From Coriolopsis trogii (lineage: Eukaryota > Basidiomycota > Agaricomycetes > Polyporales > Polyporaceae): a stretch of 64,000 nucleotides of DNA. Numbering within the stretch: the first letter of the stretch is position 1; every line of letters begins with the position of its first letter. Made by a program: the position numbers and the translations under genes. Where the stretch lies: assembly GCA_020543525.1 (NCBI GenBank), contig JAHYIO010000023.1, positions 2,170,001 to 2,234,000 of the forward strand. The letters are read 5' to 3'. The notes under the pieces are model-generated. The model saw nothing but the letters and a program-made list of their open reading frames with translations, did not search any database and had not been told where the DNA came from. This document shows, piece after piece, positions 10,502-22,701 of the stretch.

Positions 10502-12648
10502 ATGAAGCTCGCGTTCTTGCTGCTTGCTCTCGCCCCCATGGGCCAGGTCTTTGCCCTGTGGCCCCTTCCTCGATCAATGAACACTGGCAATACTACGCTG
10601 AAGCTCGCGCCGAACTTCAGTATTCACCTCAATGTAATACATGCTCCATCTGATCTCTCAGATGCGGTCTCGCGCACACAATCACAATTGAGGAACGACA
10701 AACTCGGACGTTTAGTCGTTGGTCGTGGAGCTTCAGACAGTCCAGCGATGCAAACCGCGAAGACGCTCTCATCGCTTCACATATCGCTCACCAAAGGCAG
10801 CCATGTGCGCAGCATAACCGACGAAGCCAGGTTGCCTATCGGTACCCGGAGCGAATATTATACGCTTACTATCCCGGCGGATGGCTCGGCAGCGACGTTG
10901 ACCGCGAACTCGACTCTCGGCCTCTACCGTGGTCTCACCACATTCGAGCAGCTATGGTACCAATGGTCGGGTCATATCTACACTGTGGAGGCACCCATAA
11001 CTATCGACGATGCGCCCGCATATGTGAGTAATATTGTGCTCGACTGGAGATGAGGTACTGACATGCGCCGTCTCAGCCATGGCGAGGCATTATGCTTGAT
11101 ACGTCGCGTAACTTGTGCGTAGATGACAATGTGATGCGTCCACCAGCCTCACACGCGACTTCTTAGTTTCCCTGTCTCCGACATCAAGCGAACTCTCGAC
11201 GCTATGAGCATGGTCAAGATGAGCGAATTCCACTGGCATGTCACGGATAGCCAGAGCTTCCCGCTCGAAGTCCCTGGCTTCACGGAACTCTCCAACAAGG
11301 GCGCATACGATCTAACCATGGTCTACTCGCCCAGCGATGTCAAGGAGATTGTAGACTATGCGGGAGCTGTAAGTACGGACTGCCTCTCGCCTCGATATCT
11401 TCCTCACTTGTTCGCACTAGCGAGGAATTGACGTTATGGTCGTGAGTACGCTCGCTTTCTGACTAATGCATAAGACTGAGAATTCGTCACAGGAGATCGA
11501 TACGCCGGGGCACACTGCGATTATTTCTGCTGCACACCCAGAACACATAGCCTGCCCTCAGGCATCGCCTTGGGCAGACTTTGCTAACGGTCAGATTTAT
11601 GTTGTACACTTTCTCTGCGTGTGCTCAAAAGTGTCTAGAACCCCCTGCTGGCCAGCTCCGTCTGGCGTCCCCCTCGACAACGAACTTCACAGCCGGGCTG
11701 CTCGCAGCAGTCGCTCGCATGTTTCCCTCGACACTCTTGAGTACTGGCGGTGACGAGCTCAACCTCAATTGCTATACGCAAGACGCCGAGACACAAGCCG
11801 ACTTGAAAGCCAGCGGACGTACACTTGAGCAAGCGCTGGACGTCTTCACTCAGCACACGCACGCGGCTATCAGAGCGGAGGGTAAGACACCCGCGGTGTG
11901 GGAGGAGATGGTGCTTGAGCACAACGTGACCCTTTCCAACGACACGGTGGTGATGTACGCCTGAGAAGCCTGATGCGAAACATGTAGCACGCTGACGGCT
12001 GGCGTTAACGCAGGGTATGGATCTCTTCGGCGAACGCTGCGGCTGTAGCGCAGAAGAACTTCCGTTTGGTCCATGGTCCTTCCGATTTCTTCTACCTTGT
12101 GAGTATGTATATCCGGTATGGCTTTCGAAATGTGTTAATCCTCTGCAGGACTGCGGAGCGGGGGAATGGATCGGTGATGACGTCGCGTGAGTGCACTGCG
12201 GGCCTCAATGCGTACGTACCTGCAGCTGACAGTGCCGTACGATCTCATAGAAACAGCTGGTGTGATCCGTTCAAGACTTGGCAGAAGGCCTACACCTTCG
12301 ACCCACAGGCCAACATCACTGAGTCGCAAGCTCACCTCGTGCTAGGTGGTACGTCCCATCTCACACAGATTTCATGTATCGGTCGGTCTTATCCAGCTCA
12401 TTTGCGGGCCAGGTGAACAACTCCTGTGGACCGAACAGTCTGGTCCGGAGAACCTCGACTCGATTGTATGGCCTCGCGCGGCCGCCTCTGCTGAGGTGTT
12501 CTGGACAGGTCCCGGAGGCGACTCGGACACAGCACTGCCCCGCCTGCACGACGTCGCGTTCCGGATGCGACAGCGGGGCATCAAGGCAATACAGTTACAG
12601 CCGATGTGGTGCGCATTGCGGCGGGGAGAGTGCAACCTACACTCCTGA
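10502..12648 (+). CDS. GH20 beta-N-acetylhexosaminidase, complete
   Basis: Extracellular exo-hexosaminidase acting on chitin oligosaccharides and N-glycans. Ten exons were read: 10502-11023, 11077-11114, 11167-11368, 11421-11441, 11493-11589, 11639-11954, 12014-12098, 12149-12186, 12251-12348 and 12413-12648. Their sum is 1653 nt (550 residues), in frame throughout. The N-terminus is a signal peptide (MKLAFLLLALAPMGQVFA) followed by LWPLPRSM. The GH20b domain ends at APAYPWRGIMLDTSRN. The barrel carries HWHVTDSQSFPLEV, EIDTPGHTA, the catalytic pair in LSTGGDELN, DCGAGEW, NSWCDPFKTW and LLWTEQSGPENLDSIVWPR. Length is normal for fungal members. It is tandem to the partial paralog at the left edge and shares its exon borders. 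Confidence 0.95.
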
Positions 12649-13124
12649 GCCCGTGCGAATGTAACACACACGCTGGAAGACATACGCCGAGGGCTTTTAC
12701 TGTTAGGCTGGCCTCTAGCGGTACAACACTGCGGATAATTGAGTATCGGCAAACGTCATGCACTGTTGAAAACTATATGTTGCGGCGATGCCATTCATCA
12801 CACTCGTGTTCGCTTTTTCACACAGACCTCCTGATTGATTAGTCCCCCAGCAAGTACCCTCAAGCATAATTGGTTACTAATAGCCTTAGGTCGTTCATTT
12901 CAGCCCACTGCCGCCAAGCTCCGCACTTTTCGGCTGAGATTGCCCGAACCGCGAGTCGACAGCATAGCCTCCACATGCCGTCGATGTTTTGCTCCGGTCA
13001 TGGTCATTCTGAACCGTTCGAGACGGACATGCGGGGCAGGAGGCCGCTGGTAGTATATAAGAACGTAGTATATGGCGAATCGCTGTCGTCACGCACCTTT
13101 CATCCTCACCGCGCTTCCTACATC
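12649..13124. other. Intergenic; promoter of the small secreted protein
   Basis: A TATA-like stretch (GTAGTATATAAGAACG) lies at about 13050-13065, roughly 70 nt before the next start codon. Nothing else was recognised. Confidence 0.5.
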
Positions 13125-13969
13125 ATGCAACTTTTCGCCCTTTTAGTACCCCTCTTTGCCTCTTTCCTCGCCGTCTCGCCCGTCTCAGGAGCGGCGGTGG
13201 TCCCAACCAGTTGCGCTAAGGAGACCGTCGTCTCTGAGCACTTCATTGGCCGGGACAACAACGTCAAGGTCATCGTCTCGCGCTGTGAGGATGAGGTTGT
13301 TGAGAAGCGTGCGATGGTCCCCTCGAACAGCGTCTGTGGCTTCGACTGTGCGTCTATCTCAACCATATGTGCTCTATATTCCGGACGCTGACTCTGCCCC
13401 ATGTAGGCACTTACACCTGCTACACCCCTGCGGACGGAACTCCGGACAAGGCTGACTGCCAGGTCATCTCTGATGCGCTCTACTATGACGAGCACCAGGG
13501 TACTATCGGCTCGTTCTTCACCATCACAGCGCAAGGTGTACGTACTAGCAGTCGCCCTGGCATCTTACCCGTCGTGAGACACAGCGCTGATACGTGCTTT
13601 TTGTTACGTGCAGACCCCAGGCGATAGGGTGACGATGCAGTACAAGTCGTGCCAGACGTCTTTCCAGAACCAGGCCAGCAGTGACCTCTCGTACTGCCGC
13701 GGCACCTGGGTAAGTCTACCACATACTCCTCCCGTACCCATGCCCCGGTATTGAGCCCTACGTCCTCTTACATTCTGACACGCACACCTTGAACAGGGAG
13801 ACACCATTGGGGCGCTCGCTAGCTACTGTGACGCTGACCAGAACGCCCACGGAGGTCGTTGTGTCGCCACGGATGGTCGTTGGTATGTTGAGTGAGTAGT
13901 TCCGGCACGCTGATATCTCCTGGGTTGTGTTCTGACGAGCAACTACTATTTAGGGTTACGAGCCAGTGA
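13125..13969 (+). CDS. Small secreted cysteine-containing protein, unknown function
   Basis: A 186-residue predicted secreted protein. Exons are 13125-13347, 13407-13537, 13614-13709, 13797-13891 and 13954-13969 (561 nt, in frame). It has a strong signal peptide (MQLFALLVPLFASFLAVSPVSG). The mature part has spaced cysteines in CGFDC-TYTCYTPADGTPDKADC, QYKSCQTSF, DLSYCRGTW, ALASYCDADQ and GGRCVATDGRWYVE, suggesting several disulfides. The last exon encodes only VTSQ and the stop. I do not recognise the family. Small secreted proteins of this sort are common in basidiomycete secretomes and some act as effectors, but nothing here shows that. A TATA-like element lies about 70 nt upstream. Confidence 0.85.
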
Positions 13970-14977
13970 TGGGCTTCATACACGACAATTACACTATACT
14001 AAGAGACTGTGTACTCTGTATGGCCCACGTGATTGCTGTTGGAACTTGACCTCCTTATCCTACCTACGCATCCGCTGGGCGTGTACTGGATACCAAAACA
14101 AGCCAATTTGAGACGCTCCGCAACCAACAAGCATTTGAAGGCTTTGAATTGGAGTGAGACAGGTCACCTAGCGACGGTAATAAATCGGCTTTCGAGGAGT
14201 GACTTGGCGGTCATGACTTGGAGGACGTCCTCGAATTATGGATCATTCAGGAATCAGGTACGTACGAGCGGAGATGGTTGAGTGTCATAGTTTGAATCGT
14301 CTCTTGAACATTGAACAGATACTGTTGCGGATACATGAGAATTGCGTCGCATTGGTCGGTACATGTCCCAAGAGATATTCTTCGGACATCAGGATCGGAC
14401 CGATTACAATCGGGTTTCAAGATTGCCTAGAGTTGCTGGTTGCATAACAGGCGGTCCCGATCGTAAGACTGTCATCAGCATCCCCCTTGTTGCACCAAGG
14501 TAAGTCGCCGATTGTGTTGTCGCTCGACTCGGGGCCAGGGTTATGAGGTTTGCATGAGGTTTCCATTTTTACCCGGTATCCATACCTACTAATTCCACAG
14601 CATCCTAAGAAAAATGAGCTTTCTGCCCAGTGAACGCATGTTTTACCAGTCTTCTCAAGCTTCCTGTTACGATCTAGCCTGGCTGCGGCTGTGAGTATTC
14701 CATCTCATAACTGTCTGTCGCAATCTGGACCAGGATGAGCGGATCTTATCTGTCCGTACTCGGGGATGCTTTAATAGGCACTTTTGAACTACACACATCC
14801 GACTTCTAGGACCATCGCCGCCTCGCACGAAGTCGCTCATGTCCACCCCCTGGTATGTATATAAGGAGCGTGGCACCGGCCTTGCATGTCCAAGTTGAAG
14901 TTCCTGGAGAACTACTTCCACACGCTCACTAGTATCCCCTCACTCCTTCGAGGACTCGACGTTTCCAATCCGCAACT
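13970..14977. other. Intergenic, about 1 kb, nothing firm
   Basis: Only short unsupported frames. A TATA-like GTATATAAGG lies at about 14855-14865, some 115 nt before the kinase start. Confidence 0.4.
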
Positions 14978-16257
14978 ATGCCCACCGCTGCATCCAAGAT
15001 GCCCATTTTTGCGGGGTCTGTCATTGATGGCCGCTACCATCTTATCCGCGCCCTCGGTACCGGCTCTTATGGCGTTGTGTACCGGGCTGTCGATCTCCAA
15101 GCACCCGTCTCAGACGGCGACCGGGCTATCAAAATCGTCGCGAAAGCCGACCTGAAAGAATCCACCCTCTCCGCACTGCGGACGGAGGCCGTCCTGCACG
15201 CGCACGCGTCCTCCCACCCGAACGTCGTCACCCTCCACGAGTCGTTCGAGGACAACAAGTACTTTTTCTTCGTTATGGACTACTGCCGAGGCGGGGACCT
15301 CGCCGGTCGTCTCGAACGGAAAGGCCCGTACGAAGACGATGGGATCGTGCGGAGCTTGTTCCTCTCCCTCGTCGACGCTGTCGAATGGCTCCACACCCAT
15401 GGCATCTACCACCGCGATCTGAAGCCGCACAACGTTCTCCTCAGCGATGACGGACGACAGCTCCTCATTGCCGACTTTGGCCTCGCCAGCGAGAGCAACA
15501 CGTACGACCGCAACTGCGGCACCCCGGCCTACATGCCCCCAGGTGAGCCGTCTTCCCCCAACAGCTCGCATAATTCGCTGTTGGCTCACATGCGTGCCCC
15601 TGCTTCCCAGAATGCATCGACCCAAACGGGCGAACGCGCTCCGGCGCACGCACCGACGCCTGGGCCGTCGGCCTCATCCTCCTCAACATGCTCAGCGGCT
15701 GCACGCCCTGGGCGCGCGCGCGCCGCTCGCAGCCCGTCTTCGCCGCGTTCGTCGACGACCCGAACTTCCTCCTCGCCGCGCTCCCCATGATCTCCACCGG
15801 CGCGAACAAGCTCGTGCGCCGCCTGCTCCGCTCGAACCCCCTCATCCGCGCGTCCGTCTCTGACGTGCGCGCTATCGTCGACGCTCTCCCATCGTTCTTT
15901 ATCAGCCTCCCCTCGAAATCGAACAAGAAGACTGCTCAGACACCCACTCTCACGTACGAAGAGGAGGGCGAGGAGCTCCCGCATCTCCGCTCCACGCTCC
16001 TGTCCGAGATGGAGCTCAGCAAATTGGACTGGGCGCCGAACACCCACGCCCGCCAGGAACGCAAATTGATCGCCCGCGCCGCACCGAGCCCAAGCACGAC
16101 CCGCACGACCTCTAATCCCGCTTCGAACTCGAAGAGTCCGGAACGAACGATGGTGGAGAGCGAGGGTGTTGACGATCCGAAGGAAGGGAAGAGGCGGGAG
16201 GCGTTTGGGCACCGGATAAAGCTGATGATGTCGCGCTGGGGGAAGAAGCAGACGTAG
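14978..16257 (+). CDS. Ran1/Sks1-like serine/threonine protein kinase (kinase 1)
   Basis: A 403-residue kinase from exons 14978-15542 and 15611-16257 (1212 nt). Complete catalytic core: glycine loop LGTGSYGVV (residues 27-34), Lys52 in AIKIV, hinge MDYCRGGDL, catalytic loop HRDLKPHN, DFGLAS, and GTPAYMPPE with a phase-1 intron inside the final Glu codon. After the intron come TDAWAVGLILLNML and a short C-lobe. The tail is basic and Ser/Thr-rich and probably disordered. The CRGGDL, YHRDLKP and PPE combination resembles the fungal Ran1/Pat1, Sks1 and Vhs1 group, kinases tied to nutrition and differentiation decisions. Its substrate is unknown. It converges on esterase CE1, with about 400 nt between stop codons. 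Two paralogs share its intron position. Confidence 0.9.
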
Positions 16258-16655
16258 TAGGACGTCTCCCAGCTTCCACAAACGTAGACGCGATGCAGGC
16301 ACCGTCTACAATTCGCATATACCACCCTTCTCATATACCTCAAAAGCCGCAGTGCATGCAATAGACATACTGTACACACCACACGCATACTGTTATTACA
16401 GGAGGTCATGAACAGTCATCGAAATCGAATGCCCATACACAATAATAATACAAACATAGGCAAACCATGAAACAGAGTACAAAGAAGACGTTCTGACATG
16501 CAGATGGGGCGTTTTGGGTCGTAAGTGAGGTAACATCACGCGAAATGAGGCATGAAAGGTCCCGCCAAACTATGGGAAACCGGACGTAACTCAGACGGAA
16601 CTAGTAGTGTGCCGCAAGAGAAGACCGCATACCGCATACAGTAAGTCGAGAGAAC
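16258..16655. other. Convergent intergenic space (kinase 1 / CE1 3' flanks)
   Basis: Presumed 3' UTRs. There is an AT-rich AATAATAATA stretch near 16440. No gene. Confidence 0.5.
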
Positions 16656-19312
16656 TCAAAGCGGGAACTTGAGCGACAACTCGGTGATGAAGTTCATGGC
16701 GTCCACACGGTAGTCGTCGTTCGTGATCGTCAGGGGCGTAGCGCCATCCTGGAACGTGAGCAGCTTCGGGGATGCCGGGTTGTACTTTGGCCACGCGATG
16801 CCCGTCTTGCCGTTCGGGTCGAGGTTATTGACAAAGTTGATGAGGAAGTCGGCCATGTCGCCTCCGCCGTAGACGTTGAGGATGTCCGTCCCGTGTGCCT
16901 AATGAGGTTGACAGAGTGTGGTCAGAGGCAGCGTCCAGGGAGAAACTGGTCAGAAATTAGGAGACTTACCGAACCAAGGGCAGGGAGAGCCTTGAGGCGT
17001 TTGTTCACTGAAACCCGGTCAGCATGGATCGAGGAGGATGAAGATCGATACTTACGGAAGGACCAGACCGGCTGCTTGCCTGCCGTGTTCTGGAGGAAGA
17101 ACCTCCGGGGCGCCTGGAAAACCAGGTCACCCTGCATGGCAGAGAGTCGCTTGAACACTGGGGTGAGCGCGTTGAGAATCCCTGTATTGAACGGCGAGCC
17201 CTGGGTGATGTCCGCTGGGTACAACTTCATGACGGTGTCGAGTTCGCTCTGGCTTATATCGGGAATGTAGTTGCTGACGATGTAGTCACGCAACCCCTTC
17301 TCTGTGCTGCGACACCCTGACATGTTAGTACCGGGATCTACTATGGACAGAAGGGCTACTTACGTGATGTTCAGCGTCGCCAGTGAGAACAGTGTTCCCT
17401 CATCATCGCAGTCCTATTGTCTTCTCTCAGCTACGGTCACAAAGCAATGAGAACATTGGACATACCCCGTTCACGAACGGAATGTTGGCGATACTGCCTT
17501 GCTGGACTAGCTTCTGCGGTCCATCAGGCAAGAACGTCCCATCCGCACGAGGCAACCAGGCCAACCGAAGAGACTGCGATGCATGTGAGCAAAACGGAAC
17601 TAGCGCATTCATAGCGAAAAAAGCGCACGTACCTGGGGAGCAAAAATACCTGGGGACTTGTCCACAGCCGCCTTCAGCTTGTCAAAAGGTACCTCCCTCA
17701 AGCACTGAAGGGTATCTGCCTTGCCGGAGCAACCTGTCTGCGAGACGATCGTGTCATAATCGCCCTGGCCGTGCGACATGTCATCGGTGGGGATGGGCGA
17801 GCCCGACTGCATGAATGCGCCGTGGAAGAGCCCCTCGGTGTTCCCGCCGTTGGCGACCATGTGGAGGGCGACGGAGATGGCACCCGCGCTCTCTCCCCAT
17901 CTAGCAATGCAGTGTACGAAAGAAGGGAAACCACAAAGAGCGTTCAGATCCGATCGAGGTGGCGCAAGAGACAGTATGATCAGCAACTGCGAGATGGATA
18001 TACACGGACCCACAAACGCAGGGCACGGGACTTACATCGTAACCCTGTTTGGGTCGCCGCCGAATGCGGAAATGTACTTCTGCACCCAACGCAGCGCGAG
18101 TCGTTCTGCGCGAGATGACGTCAGTGCCTGAGGTACCGATGCGGAGGCTCTATGTTATATTTGCACTCACGATCCTGCAGCCCGAGGTTGCCCACGCCTG
18201 CCGCTTTGACTTCCTTGCCCGCCAGGAACCCGTACGCTGGATACACATGAGATGGAGCCTATGAGACATGTATCTTCCGCACTCACCCGAGACTCTGAAA
18301 AATATGTTAGCTTCTCAGACGGTTCCCAGAGGACGACGAACTTACCGGTAGTTCATGCTGACGTAGACAACAGGCTCCCCGAGCTCAATGGACCGCGAGA
18401 CGATGCGGCTACCATCGTAGCTGAAAAGACAACGTATGAGAAACACGACTCCCCCGTCGACGACCACGAGGCACAGCGGGCGCGCGACGTCACGGCCTAC
18501 GACAGATGAACGCACTCACATGTTGATGCCACCAATACCCATGCTCGTCCCGCCGATCTCGAAGCCGCCTTCACGCCGCCGCCATTAGCTAAAATTATAC
18601 TCTGCGCTTCCATGCCATCGTCCAGACGCACGTACCTCCGAAGATCCACTGCCGCAGCGAGGATGACGACATACGAGGGAAAGAAGAAACCCATTTAGCC
18701 CCGGTTCGGCAGCACGTCCAACGCCGGGCACGGAAAATAGTTGACGACTTACGACAGCGACGGGCAGCTTCGCGCCAGGCTTCGTTCCCGCGGGGACGAT
18801 AACATTGAGAGAGAGGCCTGCAACGTGCAGCCGCTGTCAGCGTGCTGAACGCGCACATGCGGACATCGAGCGGCACGTACAATCTTCCGCAGACGGCGTG
18901 ATGACCTGGTAGATCGAATTCAGTATGAAGTTTACCGTCTCCCTCGCCAAGCCCGAGAGCTCAGGCAGGTCAAAGGCCTGCTGCGGACACGCCGGCCCAT
19001 AACTCGTCACCGTGTGCGTCCCGTTGTACGGGTCGACAGCGACGGGCAGATTGAACCGGAGGTTGCCAACTCTGGACACATATTATCGTCAGCACCGTGA
19101 CACAACGTTGCGAGAGTTGCCGCGAAAGCGAGGACGTACGGTGCCTTGGCGAAGGGGATGCCCAGGAAGCGACTCGTCGTGCCGTCCGAGGTGCCCACAA
19201 AAGTCCCCTGATCGAGCTGCACGGTAGGCGATGCACGCTTTTCTGGGGGAACAGTGGCGGCGAAGGCGGCCCCCACGAAGAACGGGAGAAGGGCGAGCGG
19301 TCGGACGAACAT
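16656..19312 (-). CDS. Secreted type-B carboxylesterase/lipase (CE1)
   Basis: Alpha/beta-hydrolase of the carboxylesterase type-B family. It hydrolyses carboxylic esters outside the cell; close basidiomycete relatives are annotated as carotenoid ester lipases. Start ATG 19310-19312 gives the signal peptide MFVRPLALLPFFVGAAFA, followed by a KR processing-like site. About a dozen small introns were traced. Landmarks: LDQGTFVGTSDG, FLGIPFAKAP, VGNLRFNLPV, PAGTKPGAKLPVAV, the oxyanion-hole GGF, the nucleophile elbow WGESAGAIS (about 17879-17899), the acid CDDEGTLFS and the histidine in AHGTDILNVYGGG. It ends ELSLKFPL with the stop at 16656-16658. An 8-nt micro-exon sits at 18287-18294 (joins NYR to VSAYGF). 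No frame defect was found. It is convergent with kinase 1. Confidence 0.9.
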
Positions 19313-19405
19313 CGTGCAGCAGAGGATGCCGGCACTGGCAGGAGCTGGACGAGTGAACTCGAAGCCTGGAGAGAGGACCTCGACCGTCTCGACCTCCCAT
19401 CTGGG

Positions 19406-19416
19406 ACTATTTATGC
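19406..19416 (-). promoter_or_regulatory. TATA-like element of CE1
   Basis: On the minus strand this reads CATAAATAG, about 95 nt upstream of the CE1 start codon. No other promoter-like element was seen nearby. Confidence 0.4.
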
Positions 19417-20751
19417 TCTTGGGACTGAGGCTCAGACGGGGCCGCATGCGCACGGGTGAGCCGGAACCGCTGCATGAACGGAGTTGTTACTTGCCAGACT
19501 GTTGGGCATGGGCAGCCAACGTGCCGGTCACTGGAACCGGCGATGATGCTGATGCAGCCGGCACCATGCACGGGAGAGCGCGGTTAGCACTGTCGGAAGC
19601 CCGAGGCGAGCTAAGCAAGGCGCAGCGCGTGAGGTGACATCACGTTGCTTCGTCCCTTCTTCCCAAGAAGGCTGGACGAGAAGAGAAGCTTGAGGGAATC
19701 ACGGACGAGCTGGGAGTGTCCAAGACCGCCGGAGACGATCACACGCACGAAGGCAGCGTGGAGCGTCGACAGAGGAGGTCACATTGATCCCGAAACGCCC
19801 TGAATCGAGATGCCCAGGCGATTTCCAGGATGATGTTGGCTGCTGCGAGCGGTCCTGGCAGTGTCCAATGGGTGCTCAGTCTGGATGGCGGCGAGAGGCG
19901 AGTGAGCAAGATTCGCAGCCTGAGGGTGATCGAAATAGATCCTGGCTCTATGAGGCAGGACTAGGTATCGCAGCACTGAGCTGGGATTTGCTGTGTTAGT
20001 GCGGGGAATGCGGGGGAATTTGTGGGGAAGTAAGACTCCACTGTAGCGAGATCAGGATGATCTGTGATACGCTGCTTCTGTAAGCCCATCAACGCCTGCC
20101 GTGCTATGGAGAGTAGTTACGCTGCGAATTCAGTCGTGTGATCGCGCTACATGATGGCGAGTCATGGGACCACCGTTCGCCTGGGATCAACCAGGACGCT
20201 GGTATGATGAGAGCGCGAGTACGACTCCGGTCGTCTTGTGTCCGGACAGTCATGAGTCAATGCAATGAATTGGCACAAAAGACTTGGAAAGAGGAGGGGG
20301 GTTGTGTTCCTGATAAGACATCAGCATCCCGGGCCCAGTGGCGTCAGACAGATGCAATGCTTACCTGTTCGTCTACTCAAACAGTAACGGCACTGCACGA
20401 CCTCGGTCCGATATGTTTCCCCAACCACGGAATGGATGCGCATCCCATGGTGAGCGTGCGTGAGGATGCGGTGTCTGTCGGGACTCGGGAGCAATGGTTC
20501 AACATGTCTTGGAATGTACTGTTGTCAAACTGATGCAATAGCAAATGGCCAATGGCAAACCAGGTTACCGAATGGTGTGTTTGACAGTCCCAATATCTTG
20601 CGGGACATGACTCTTTGCCATCTGGTCTTCCTTTCAAGTTTTGTAGGCATCGACTGAGTTGCATTAAGTATGAGGCGAGCCAAGCGAAAGTGAGCGAAAC
20701 CAGCAACATCTTCTGTCTACTTGATTCTTTAGAATGACATCCTTTCACCAT
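19417..20751. other. Intergenic, about 1.3 kb, nothing recognised
   Basis: Scattered short frames on both strands, none with splice support or motifs. It holds the remaining CE1 promoter region and the 5' flank of the tRNA gene. Confidence 0.4.
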
Positions 20752-20842
20752 GGCGATATGGCCGAGCGGTCTAAGGCGCTAGAATCAGGAGGTCGTCTCT
20801 ATCTAGTCCGAAAGGGCGTGGGTTCGAATCCCACTGTCGTCA
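20752..20842 (+). tRNA. tRNA-Leu, anticodon CAG, with 11-nt intron
   Basis: A full cloverleaf can be drawn. The 7-bp acceptor stem pairs GGCGATA with TGTCGTC (two G-U pairs), with discriminator A at 20842. The D stem is GCC/GGC. The anticodon stem CTAGA (20779-20783) pairs with TCTAG (20802-20806). The T arm is GTGGG-TTCGAAT-CCCAC. An 11-base variable arm fits the long-arm leucine type. The anticodon CAG is at 20786-20788. The 18 nt between the anticodon stem strands exceed a 7-nt loop by 11, placing an intron at about 20790-20800, just 3' of position 37 as usual for eukaryotic tRNA introns. Confidence 0.92.
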
Positions 20843-20846
20843 TGTA

Positions 20847-20851
20847 TTTTT
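20847..20851 (+). terminator. RNA polymerase III T-run terminator
   Basis: TTTTT begins five bases after the tRNA 3' end, followed by more T-rich sequence. Confidence 0.8.
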
Positions 20852-22155
20852 GTTGTTTTCTTCCTCATGACATCTCATGGTTCTCACTTGAATCCATATA
20901 ATTGTCCTACTGATGATGTGCAACCCGAACGCAGACCCTAACACCTGCACGGGGACAAGTTACCTGAGAGCGGAAGTTCAACTCGCACTGTTCCAAACCC
21001 CCAGACCTGGACGACCTCCTCACTGGGCTTATGAGACTGCCAGCACTCCACGTTATGCTGCCTCTCAGACGTCACTATCTCAAGCTTGGGGTGTAGAAAA
21101 CCTGACTAAGGAGGAAGATTTGCACGAATATGTCACGAACTATAGGCGTGAACGGCATGTGATTCAACTGTGTAGTAGACGTGGTCGAGCACGGCTCGAA
21201 GCCTGGCTGTCTTCACTCTACATACCGATGTTATTCCATCTTGGTCTTGGTCTCCTTCCCGGTACAATCGGCTTCCGATGACACTAGTGCATTACCTGAC
21301 CGGCTGCCTCGCACGCAAAACCTTGACATCGATGGGCACGTTGTTCAGCTTCTTGAATGCACACGCAAGCGTCCGTGCAACCGCTTAGCTCCGACGCTCT
21401 CACGGGACGCAAGAATAGTGGAGAATGGAGCCTGCGCATGCAGGGAACATCCCGACCGTCGCTGGAGGATGTCGAAGAGAATGGATGTACGATGGACCCA
21501 ACCGTCTTCCCGGAAGCAGTCACGCATTCCATGAGTATATCCCGGGAAGGCTGAGTTCGAACAAAGTCAACCTGACAGCCGAGCATCGTGAGCAGCGGGT
21601 CACAGACACACAGATTGACATACACTCACAACGAACGGTCGGACTGCCGTGTGCTCAGGGCCCACTACAGTCCCAGCACCTCGTTTTCTTTTGAGCTATG
21701 GTGGTGTGCAATATCCAGCGCCGTCGAGGGCGTCGCTATCGTTCGCGTCACAAATGAGCTCATCTCTGGAATTCATCTCCGTGGACCGCGGCTTTTGTTG
21801 CTTTCACAGCTCAACCCCGGCGCGCGTGTAACGCCTGCAAAAATTCCGGTTCGCGTGTGAGCTGCAAGGCCCTAAGAGGACATTTCGAAGAGCATATTGT
21901 ACCGGCCTTGTACACCCCGACACATAGAGTGGCTCTTCGATGCTATAGGTGGCTCCGGCGACGCTTCAGCTAGTGGGGACATCGTTATCATCATGGGGAG
22001 TGTGCTCGGAGTCAGTCAATGATATTTTAGCGGAGAGGTACCTCTGCCACTGCAGAAGTATCTATTGTTCTCAGGCGTCGTAGAGTCACGGTAGAGGTCA
22101 GAACAGTCAAGTTTCGAAAGGATGTGGTGTCGGATGGAGAGCGCCGAAAAGATCT
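20852..22155. other. Intergenic, about 1.3 kb, nothing recognised
   Basis: Only overlapping short frames on both strands with no motifs. A possible accumulation zone for decayed sequence next to the inverted-repeat element. Confidence 0.35.
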
Positions 22156-22701
22156 GCTACAGCTGTTGCCGAAATTCGTGACCGCGCGACTCCGCACGAC
22201 GCGCGCGCACTTTTGGCGCGCAGAAATCGAGAGAACAAGAAAAATTGCTCATGGCTTCACGTTCGCTCTTAGCCTCAAACAAACATCACAGGATGTGTGC
22301 TGTATCTCTTCGCAACACGTATGAGCTTTCCGCGAGGCGATAGACCGCCTGGTTGTAGAGATACGTATGCCAGGTCATGTGGATGGACAAACCTGCCTGC
22401 CTCGTCGTTTGCGACGACGATTTAACATAAAATGCTACAGAAGTTTCATCAACGTTGGTTGATACACTTTTATAGCTGGTCCAACTGCTTCTAGATTTTT
22501 CCTGGCCGTTCTCCATGAGATGAGAATGTATCTATGTCAGGTGTGACTGCTTGGGCGCCCACATCTTGTGATGTTTGTTTGAGGCTACGAGCGAACGTAA
22601 AGCCATGAGCAATTTTTCTTGTTCTCTCGATTTCTGCGCGCCAAAAGTGCGCGCGCGTCGTGCGGAGTCGCGCGGTCACGAATTTCGGCAACAGCTGTAG
22701 C
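22156..22701. repeat. Foldback element with two 142-nt inverted arms
   Basis: The left arm, 22156-22297, begins GCTACAGCTGTTGCCG. It is repeated in inverse at 22560-22701 with only a few mismatches. This is why nearly the same peptide (KFVTARLRTTRAHFW...) appears on both strands. The spacer is about 262 nt and has no coding potential. The structure fits a foldback transposon or long-TIR MITE. A target-site duplication was not recognised. Transcription through it would give a long hairpin RNA. Confidence 0.75.
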
